Shown: piece by piece, positions 41,900 through 49,462 of the stretch
Layout: each line of letters begins with the position of its first letter
How positions within the stretch are numbered: the stretch's first letter is position 1
Translations under genes and position numbers: made by a program
The notes under the pieces: model-generated
Told to the model about the DNA's origin: nothing
Databases searched by the model: none
What the model saw: only the letters and a program-made list of their open reading frames with translations
From: an uncultured Denitrobacterium sp.
GTDB lineage: Bacteria > Actinomycetota > Coriobacteriia > Coriobacteriales > Eggerthellaceae
Assembly: GCA_905236045.1 (NCBI GenBank)
Contig: CAJOOG010000004.1
Coordinates: 1 to 49,462, forward strand
Direction: 5' to 3'
Length of the DNA: 49,462 nucleotides

Positions 41900-42586
41900 A
41901 TGGAAGAAGCCAAGGACAAGACCGAGGAGACGGCCGAAGACGTCGTCGCCGACGGACCCGAGCCCGAAGCTTCTTTCGCCGAGGTCGAGCGGGCGGCAGC
42001 GGAATCTGCCGCCTCGCCCGATGAGCAGGCGGCTGCCGAGGGCGCGGGCGACGCCGGCGCGGCTGCAGCTGCGTCGGGCGACGCGGTCGACGAAGCCGCC
42101 GACGCGCTGGCCAAGGCGAAAGCCGAGGCCGACGAGTGGCAGGGCAAGTTCATGCGCCTGCATGCCGAGTGGGATACCTATCGGCGCCGCACGAACGAGC
42201 AGCGCGAGGAAGAGAAGAAGCGCGCGACCGAAAAGCTGGTCGAGAGCCTGATTCCCGTGCTGGACGACTTCGAGCGTAGCGTGGACTTCGCCGTGAAGAA
42301 CGGCGAGGAGGGCCTGCTCGAGGGCATCGAGAAGGTGCATGCCAAGTTCGTCGAGGTCCTGGTGAAGGCCGGCGTGGAAGTCGTCGACCCTGCAGGCCAG
42401 GAGTTCAATGCGCTCGAGGCGCAGGCCGTGGCGACGGTGGAGAACACCGAGGTGCCAGACGAGACCGTTCAGGAGGTGTACCAGAAAGGGTACAAAATGG
42501 GCGTGAAGGTGATCCGACCCGCCATGGTGACGGTATCGACCGGAGGACCCCGACGCGAGAAGGAAGACGAAAACGAAGACCAATAG
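41900..42586 (+). CDS. grpE: Nucleotide exchange factor GrpE
   Basis: 228 residues. The N-terminal 75 are disordered and Glu/Ala-rich. A long dimerising helix spans about 75-145 (F-M-R-L-H-A-E-W-D-T-Y-R-R-R). A C-terminal beta wing follows, with the family signature V-Q-E-V-Y-Q-K-G-Y-K-M-G-V-K-V-I-R-P-A-M-V near 192. It releases ADP from DnaK. The coding sequence is 2 bases after dnaK. Confidence 0.96.
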   Translation: MEEAKDKTEETAEDVVADGPEPEASFAEVERAAAESAASPDEQAAAEGAGDAGAAAAASGDAVDEAADALAKAKAEADEWQGKFMRLHAEWDTYRRRTNEQREEEKKRATEKLVESLIPVLDDFERSVDFAVKNGEEGLLEGIEKVHAKFVEVLVKAGVEVVDPAGQEFNALEAQAVATVENTEVPDETVQEVYQKGYKMGVKVIRPAMVTVSTGGPRREKEDENEDQ

Positions 42587-42638
42587 GGCCGCATGCGGGG
42601 CATTCGGCTCGACTGCAAGCATAAGAAGGTGAAACGTG

Positions 42639-43598
42639 ATGGCTGCTCCGGATTATTACAAGACGCTGGGCGTTTCACGCGGGGCGTCGTCGGAGGAGAT
42701 AAAGAAGGCCTATCGCAAGAAGGCCCGCACGGCGCATCCGGATGCGGGCGGCAGCGAAGAGGAATTCAAGAAAATCAACGAGGCCTACGAGGTCTTGGGC
42801 GACGAGGAGAAGCGCAAGATCTACGACCAGTACGGCACGGCCGACGCGAGCCGCATCCCCAATGGTTGTGGCGGGGGCTCGCCGTTCGGCGGCGGCATGG
42901 GCGGCTTCGGCAGCTGGGCAGAGATTCTGGATTCGATTCGTCGGGGCGAGGGCGCCTTCGGCGGTAACTGGGATTTCGGCGGCTTCGGCGGCGTCTCGGG
43001 CGGTGCGCAAGGCGGCAGGTGGCCGGGTTCGGCCACACGCCCCGTCCCCGAGAGGGGGCGCGACGTGAACGTGACCCTGAACGTGACGTTCGAGGAGGCC
43101 TTCCGCGGCACGGAAAAGCCCGTTAAGGTGCGGGTTCCCGGCAAGAACGGCTCCGAGACGTTCAAGTGCACGGTGCCCGCGGGCGCGGTGGACAATGGCC
43201 GCGTTCGCTTCAGGGGCAAGGGCCAGCCGGGGGCCAACGGCGGCGCCCCGGGAGATTTGCTGGTGACCACGCATATCGAGCCGCACGAGCTCTACTCGCG
43301 CGACGGTGCCGATGTGCTTATGGACCTCCCGCTCTCCCTCGACGAGGCGGCCCTGGGTGCTTCCGTGGAGGTGCCCGCTCCGAACGGCACGCGCGTGCGG
43401 TTGAAGGTCCCCGCCGGGATCAAGGACGGCACCACGCTGAAGGTGCGCGGTGCGGGGGCGCCTAAGGTGAAGGGCTCGGGAACCGGCAATCTGCTGGTGA
43501 CGGCACGTATCCAGGTGCCCGAGACACTCAACCCGGAACAGAGGAAGGCGCTCGAGGCCTTCGCCCGGGCGACGAGCGAGAAGGTGAGAACATGGTAG
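42639..43598 (+). CDS. DnaJ/CbpA-type J-domain co-chaperone without zinc finger
   Basis: 319 residues from ATG 42639; GTG 42636 is directly before it, and AAGGTG lies upstream. The J domain (4-70) has the H-P-D motif near 33. A Gly/Phe-rich region follows (75-125), then two C-terminal beta domains: [13 protein letters not shown] near 190 and [11 protein letters not shown] near 255. The four C-x2-C-x-G-x-G zinc-binding repeats of DnaJ type I are absent, so this is a class B Hsp40 in the dnaK operon. A classical DnaJ may be elsewhere. It overlaps hspR by 7 bases. Confidence 0.95.
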   Translation: MAAPDYYKTLGVSRGASSEEIKKAYRKKARTAHPDAGGSEEEFKKINEAYEVLGDEEKRKIYDQYGTADASRIPNGCGGGSPFGGGMGGFGSWAEILDSIRRGEGAFGGNWDFGGFGGVSGGAQGGRWPGSATRPVPERGRDVNVTLNVTFEEAFRGTEKPVKVRVPGKNGSETFKCTVPAGAVDNGRVRFRGKGQPGANGGAPGDLLVTTHIEPHELYSRDGADVLMDLPLSLDEAALGASVEVPAPNGTRVRLKVPAGIKDGTTLKVRGAGAPKVKGSGTGNLLVTARIQVPETLNPEQRKALEAFARATSEKVRTW

Positions 43599-43975
43599 AA
43601 AGCGACCGCGACGAGCCGCTCTACATGATTTCCGTGGCGGCCAAGCTGGCGGGAGTGCATCCGCAGACTCTGCGCTCCTACGAGCAGAAAGGGCTGGTCA
43701 CGCCAAAGCGCACGAGCGGCAACACCCGCATGTATTCGCAGGCCGATATCGACAGGCTCGAGCTTATCAACGAGCTGACGAGCGAGGGCATCAACCTGGC
43801 GGGCGTCATCCGCATCCTGGATTTGCAGGGGCGCTTGGACGAGCGGGATTCCGAGCTCGATATGCTGCACAAGAAGGTTCGCCGTCTGGCGGACCGCGTG
43901 CACGAGCTGGAAACGCGGGAGACGGTAACGAGTCTGGTGATGAGCAACGGCACGGCGCTTCGGCGCCTGCCTTAA
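43592..43975 (+). CDS. hspR: Heat-shock repressor HspR (MerR family)
   Basis: 127 residues. The MerR-type winged helix-turn-helix occupies residues 10-75: [19 protein letters not shown], then [11 protein letters not shown]-terminal coiled coil follows (85-115). HspR represses the dnaK operon at HAIR sites and is helped by DnaK in actinobacteria. Its start overlaps the dnaJ-like gene, giving coupled translation and an autoregulatory loop. Confidence 0.94.
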   Translation: MVESDRDEPLYMISVAAKLAGVHPQTLRSYEQKGLVTPKRTSGNTRMYSQADIDRLELINELTSEGINLAGVIRILDLQGRLDERDSELDMLHKKVRRLADRVHELETRETVTSLVMSNGTALRRLP

Positions 43976-44032
43976 ATTCCCGAGCATTTGCCCCGGGCAG
44001 ATGTTCACGGAACTGCCGAAGGAGGTATGGAC

Positions 44033-46678
<2,646 letters not shown>

Positions 46679-46738
46679 CTCCCGGCGCCTCGGTGCGCGT
46701 ACCGAAAATTTTCACCGCCTTGCCCTGCTGCGCGGGAG

Positions 46739-46744
46739 TATGAT
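46739..46744 (+). promoter_or_regulatory. Putative -10 element (TATGAT) of the aldo/keto reductase gene
   Basis: TATGAT 35 bases upstream of ATG 46780, in the short gap after clpB. A well-spaced -35 is missing; TTGCCC lies 13 bases away. No hairpin terminator is visible after clpB. Confidence 0.4.
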
Positions 46745-46779
46745 TGGGGAGGGAAGCAGGCAGAGGAGAAGGAGAAGCC

Positions 46780-47916
46780 ATGCTTTACACGGAATTCGCC
46801 GGCGAGAAGATTTCGGCCATGGGCTTCGGCATGATGCGTCTGCCCGTCGTGGATGGGGTTGAGGCCAACATCGACGAAGAGGCCGCGACCGCCATGGTGG
46901 ACTATGCGCTCGAGAACGGCATCAACTACTTCGACACCGCCTGGGGGTATCATGATGGCAATAGCGAGTTGCTGGCCGGGCGGGCGCTATCCCGCCACCC
47001 GCGCGAGAGCTACTACCTGGCGACTAAATTCCCCGGGTACAACACGGACAACTTCGGCAAGCACGAGGAGATTTTCGCGAAGCAGCTCGAGAAGCTGCAG
47101 ACGGACTACGTGGACTTCTATCTGATGCACAACCTCTACGAGGGCAACGTAGATTACTATCTGAACAGCGAGAAGTACGGTACCGTCGAGTACTTCATCG
47201 AGCAGAAGAAGGCGGGCAAGATCGCGCACCTGGGTTTTTCCTGCCATGCGGGTTTCGACTCCTTCAAACGCTACCTGGACCGCTACGGAGAGCACATGGA
47301 GTTCTGCCAGATTCAGCACAACTACATGGACTGGGGATTCCAGGACTCGCGGGCGAAAATCGAGTATCTGCAGGAGTGCGGCATCGGCGTGATAATCATG
47401 GAGCCGCTGCGTGGCGGGGGGCTGGTGGATCTCGAGCCCGGGCAGGTGGCTAAGCTGGAAGAGCTGCGCCCCGGAAAGTCGCCGGTGGATTGGGCGCTTC
47501 GCTACGTCATGCACACGCCGGGTCTGATAACGGTGCTGTCGGGCATGTCGAGCCCGGAGCAGATGCGGGAGAACGTGAAGATCTTCGACGACGATTCGGC
47601 TCTGACCAGTTCGCAGACCGATGCCCTGCTGGCGCTCGGCGAGCAAAAGGCCGCTGCCGTCGGCGTTCCGTGCACAGCGTGTCATTACTGCACGTCGTAT
47701 TGTCCGATGGAGCTGGAGATCCCGGACTTGCTGCACCTGTACAACGAGCAGCTCTCGCGCGAAAAGGGCGGCTTCATCGCGCCGATGACCGTGGCCGCGA
47801 TGGACGAGGACAAGCGCCCGAGCGCCTGCATAGGCTGCGGGGCGTGCGCGGCGGTCTGCCCTCAGCAGATTCCGATTCCCGAGACGCTGGCGAAGTTCGC
47901 CGAGTTGGTGGAGTAG
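46780..47916 (+). CDS. Aldo/keto reductase with C-terminal 2[4Fe-4S] ferredoxin-like domain
   Basis: 378 residues from ATG 46780, with AGAAGGAG 5-12 bases upstream. Residues 1-280 form the AKR barrel: G-F-G-M-M-R-L-P near 14, F-D-T-A-W-G-Y-H near 46, D-Y-V-D-F-Y-L-M-H near 107. The C-terminus has two cysteine motifs: C-T-A-C-H-Y-C-T-S-Y-C-P near 299 and C-I-G-C-G-A-C-A-A-V-C-P near 350. Both are complete C-x2-C-x2-C-x3-C-P sets. It may shuttle electrons between the barrel and Fe-S partners. Substrate unknown. Such fusions are common in anaerobes. Confidence 0.93.
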   Translation: MLYTEFAGEKISAMGFGMMRLPVVDGVEANIDEEAATAMVDYALENGINYFDTAWGYHDGNSELLAGRALSRHPRESYYLATKFPGYNTDNFGKHEEIFAKQLEKLQTDYVDFYLMHNLYEGNVDYYLNSEKYGTVEYFIEQKKAGKIAHLGFSCHAGFDSFKRYLDRYGEHMEFCQIQHNYMDWGFQDSRAKIEYLQECGIGVIIMEPLRGGGLVDLEPGQVAKLEELRPGKSPVDWALRYVMHTPGLITVLSGMSSPEQMRENVKIFDDDSALTSSQTDALLALGEQKAAAVGVPCTACHYCTSYCPMELEIPDLLHLYNEQLSREKGGFIAPMTVAAMDEDKRPSACIGCGACAAVCPQQIPIPETLAKFAELVE

Positions 47917-48002
47917 GCGCGGCCGGCGGCGACCGGGGCCTTTCCGATCCTTCACCTAATAGGCGCGAGAACGCACCGGAAGGAGCACGCCGGAACCCGG
48001 CT

Positions 48003-48389
48003 ATGGAGTATTACGTCTACATCGTGCGCTGCGAGGATGGTTCGCTCTATACGGGCATTACCACCGATCTCGCGCGTCGTATGGCAGAGCATCTTTCCCA
48101 AGAGGCTCCAGGTGCGAAGTACACGCGCACGCGCAAGGTGGCAAGGCTGGAGGTCGCATGGCGTGCGCCCGACCGCAGCCAGGCCAGCGTGCTGGAGTAC
48201 AAGGTGAAGGGGCTTCGTCGTTCTGCTAAACTACGCCTGATAGAAGAGCCGCGAAGAGCGGACGAGGTGGCCTTTCCGAAGTTCGAAGGAAACGTGGCGC
48301 ACGAGGACGCGCCCGGCACTCGGCGGGTGTTCGAGCCGCTTCCGTCCGAGGATTTGCGGGAGGCATGGCGCAACGCGTTGGAGCGATAA
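48003..48389 (+). CDS. GIY-YIG domain protein (YhbQ/UPF0213 type)
   Basis: 128 residues from ATG 48003. The nearest AAGGAG is 17 bases upstream, so initiation may be weak. The GIY-YIG core has Y-Y-V-Y-I-V-R-C, S-L-Y-T-G-I-T-T-D and the arginine R-R-M-A-E-H. The C-terminal third is an extra segment with a conserved-looking K-G-L-R-R and a longer tail than the roughly 90-residue YhbQ standard. Single-domain members are poorly understood nucleases. The stop directly abuts the next start, with no intergenic base. Confidence 0.88.
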   Translation: MEYYVYIVRCEDGSLYTGITTDLARRMAEHLSQEAPGAKYTRTRKVARLEVAWRAPDRSQASVLEYKVKGLRRSAKLRLIEEPRRADEVAFPKFEGNVAHEDAPGTRRVFEPLPSEDLREAWRNALER

Positions 48390-49118
48390 ATGGATTCTCT
48401 GCTGATGATGGCCGTGCTGCCGGTAATCGTGTTGTTGGTGTACGTGTACCACAAGGACCCGGTGGAGAAGGAGCCTCTCGGCCTGCTGGCTAAGCTGCTC
48501 CTTTGGGGCGTTGCCTCGACGCTTTTCGCCATAGTCCTGGAGGTGGTGGGTTCGGAAGTGTTTTTAGGCGGCGGGTCGCCCGAAACCTTCAGCGGCATTC
48601 TTTTCGAGAACTTCCTACTGGTGGCGCTGGTGGAGGAGGCCTGCAAGTATTTCTTCCTGAAGCGCGCTACGTGGCGTCACCCGGCGTTCGACTACGCCTT
48701 CGACGGCATCGTCTACGCCGTTTTCGTCTCGCTGGGGTTCGCCGTTGCCGAGAACATCGGGTATGTGAGCGAATACGGGTTCGAGACCGCGGTCGTGAGA
48801 GCGTTTACCGCCATCCCCGGGCACTGCGTGTTCGCCGTGTTCATGGGCTATTTCTACGCCGAGGCAAAGAGCGCCGAAGTCCGCGGCGACTCGTCGGGGC
48901 GGACTGCGAATCTCGCGCTGGCGGTGCTGGTGCCCACGCTCCTGCACGGGACCTACGATTCGCTGGCGTCGTTCGACGGGATGGGGGCTCTGTTCGCGTT
49001 CTACGCATTCCTGATAGCGATGGTCGTAACGGGAATGTACCTGGTGAAGCGAGAGTCGGCCCTGGCGCGTCGCGTGTACGCGGGCGAATCCGTGCGCGAG
49101 GACGTCATGCCTCGCTAG
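48390..49118 (+). CDS. PrsW-family intramembrane metalloprotease
   Basis: 242 residues with about seven membrane helices. The metal/catalytic motifs of the family are present: E-E-A-C-K near 82, F-D-G-I-V-Y-A near 104, the A-E-N-I-G-Y element near 122, P-G-H near 144 and L-L-H-G-T-Y-D near 194. PrsW in Bacillus performs site-1 cleavage of the anti-sigma factor RsiW; other members have unknown substrates. It starts at the base after the GIY-YIG stop and is probably co-translated with it. Confidence 0.9.
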   Translation: MDSLLMMAVLPVIVLLVYVYHKDPVEKEPLGLLAKLLLWGVASTLFAIVLEVVGSEVFLGGGSPETFSGILFENFLLVALVEEACKYFFLKRATWRHPAFDYAFDGIVYAVFVSLGFAVAENIGYVSEYGFETAVVRAFTAIPGHCVFAVFMGYFYAEAKSAEVRGDSSGRTANLALAVLVPTLLHGTYDSLASFDGMGALFAFYAFLIAMVVTGMYLVKRESALARRVYAGESVREDVMPR

Positions 49119-49223
49119 GGCGCGGGCACGGCGGTGCTGGCGGTTGCCGCGGGCCTCTGCGGTGGGCGTGAGCCGCTGGCGCGGCAGCTGGGCGTGTGAG
49201 TTCTATGGAGCGCGATATGATCC

Positions 49224-49252
49224 TTGCGAAACATCCTACGGGTGCATATCAT
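49224..49252 (+). promoter_or_regulatory. Promoter of the initiator tRNA gene
   Basis: TTGCGA (49224-49229) and TATCAT (49247-49252) with 17-base spacing. Initiation would be near 49259, about 25 bases before the mature 5' end. Confidence 0.65.
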
Positions 49253-49283
49253 AATGTTTTGCCGTTTGAAACGGTCCAGACAT

Positions 49284-49360
49284 TGCGGGGTGGAGCAGTC
49301 TGGTAGCTCGCCGGGCTCATAACCCGGAGGTCGCAGGTTCAAATCCTGCCCCCGCGACCA
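49284..49360 (+). tRNA. Initiator tRNA-fMet (CAT)
   Basis: 77 bases, full cloverleaf. Anticodon CAT lies in the loop CTCATAA, the anticodon stem has the three initiator-specific G-C pairs (CCGGG/CCCGG), and GCAGG-TTCAAAT-CCTGC forms the T arm. CCA is encoded. The first acceptor pair is U1-G72, a wobble, where E. coli tRNA-fMet has C1-A72. The absence of a Watson-Crick pair at this position is the feature recognised by methionyl-tRNA formyltransferase. Confidence 0.95.
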
Positions 49361-49369
49361 AACGTTACA

Positions 49370-49412
49370 GCAGGCCAGCTAGCTTTTTTCAGGCGGCTGG
49401 CCTGCTTCTTTT
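49370..49412 (+). terminator. Terminator of the tRNA-fMet gene
   Basis: GCAGGCCAGC (49370-49379) pairs with GCTGGCCTGC (49396-49405) around a 16-base loop, followed by TTCTTTT. It ends 10 bases after the encoded CCA begins to be trailed by plain sequence. Confidence 0.88.
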
Positions 49413-49432
49413 GTGCCTCGGATTGCTCCTGC

Positions 49433-49451
49433 TGGAGACAAAGTGGAGACA
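49433..49451. repeat. Tandem TGGAGACA direct repeat near the window end
   Basis: TGGAGACA occurs at 49433-49440 and 49444-49451 (11-base period, one helix turn), followed by a T-rich run. It lies 73 bases past a tRNA gene, a common integration neighbourhood, but no integrase is visible before the window ends. Confidence 0.35.
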
Positions 49452-49462
49452 TTTTTTCATCC

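Overview
The window looks like chromosomal DNA from a high-GC, Gram-positive anaerobe of the class Coriobacteriia, possibly Eggerthellaceae-like; the genus cannot be fixed from the sequence. The evidence is high GC throughout, Cna-B/VaFE and MBG/CAP surface proteins, HrcA (CIRCE) control of groESL beside an actinobacterial dnaK-grpE-dnaJ-hspR-clpB operon, several iron-sulfur proteins, and molybdenum-handling genes. I see no insertion sequence, prophage or CRISPR array. The one clear gene remnant is a surface-protein fragment at 26.5-27.0 kb.

Region by region. 1-6.4 kb: a tightly packed surface operon. It holds a Cna-B/VaFE adhesin or pilin (5' end outside the window), a single-pass membrane protein, and two secreted proteins that share a C-terminal beta-rich domain. 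6.5-10.4 kb: membrane housekeeping genes (CNNM/CorC-type protein, two PspC proteins, two adjacent TrkA-type NAD-binding proteins). 10.5-14.9 kb: purB, a metallo-beta-lactamase-fold hydrolase and a NarL-type two-component system, closely spaced. 15.0-17.2 kb: groES-groEL with promoter, CIRCE operator and a strong terminator. 17.3-20.4 kb: a SpoU rRNA/tRNA methyltransferase and a membrane HD-GYP protein. 20.5-21.2 kb: a low-complexity His/Gly/Pro/Met-rich protein. 21.3-24.6 kb: two U32-family-like proteins and a MoeA variant with a cysteine cluster. 24.7-26.3 kb: a small beta-rich protein and an apparently intracellular GH30 glycosidase. 26.5-28.8 kb: a surface-protein remnant, then a helix-turn-helix/periplasmic-binding-domain regulator and a di-MOP molbindin, with dyads and repeats around them.

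28.9-32.8 kb, minus strand: a compact type IV pilus-like operon (PilC/GspF, four small membrane-anchored pilin-like proteins, PilT). 32.8-33.8 kb: a transglutaminase-like lipoprotein. 33.9-36.8 kb: a GGDEF-GGDEF-EAL protein. 36.8-39.4 kb: a secreted CAP/MBG/fibronectin surface protein, followed upstream by a small 2[4Fe-4S] ferredoxin. 39.9-46.7 kb: the dnaK-grpE-dnaJ-hspR-clpB heat-shock operon. 46.8-49.1 kb: an iron-sulfur aldo/keto reductase, a GIY-YIG protein and a PrsW-like protease. The window ends with an initiator tRNA-Met and its terminator.

Three themes recur. Protein quality control is split between two regulators: HrcA at CIRCE for groESL, and probably HspR for dnaK-clpB. The heat-shock promoters also share an 11-base motif. 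Cyclic-di-GMP signalling appears twice (HD-GYP and GGDEF/EAL), the second near the pilus-like operon. Molybdenum handling (MoeA, molbindin, putative Mo/W-responsive regulator) sits within 6 kb. The least understood systems are the surface operon at the left edge, the His/Met-rich protein, and the minimal PilT-containing operon.
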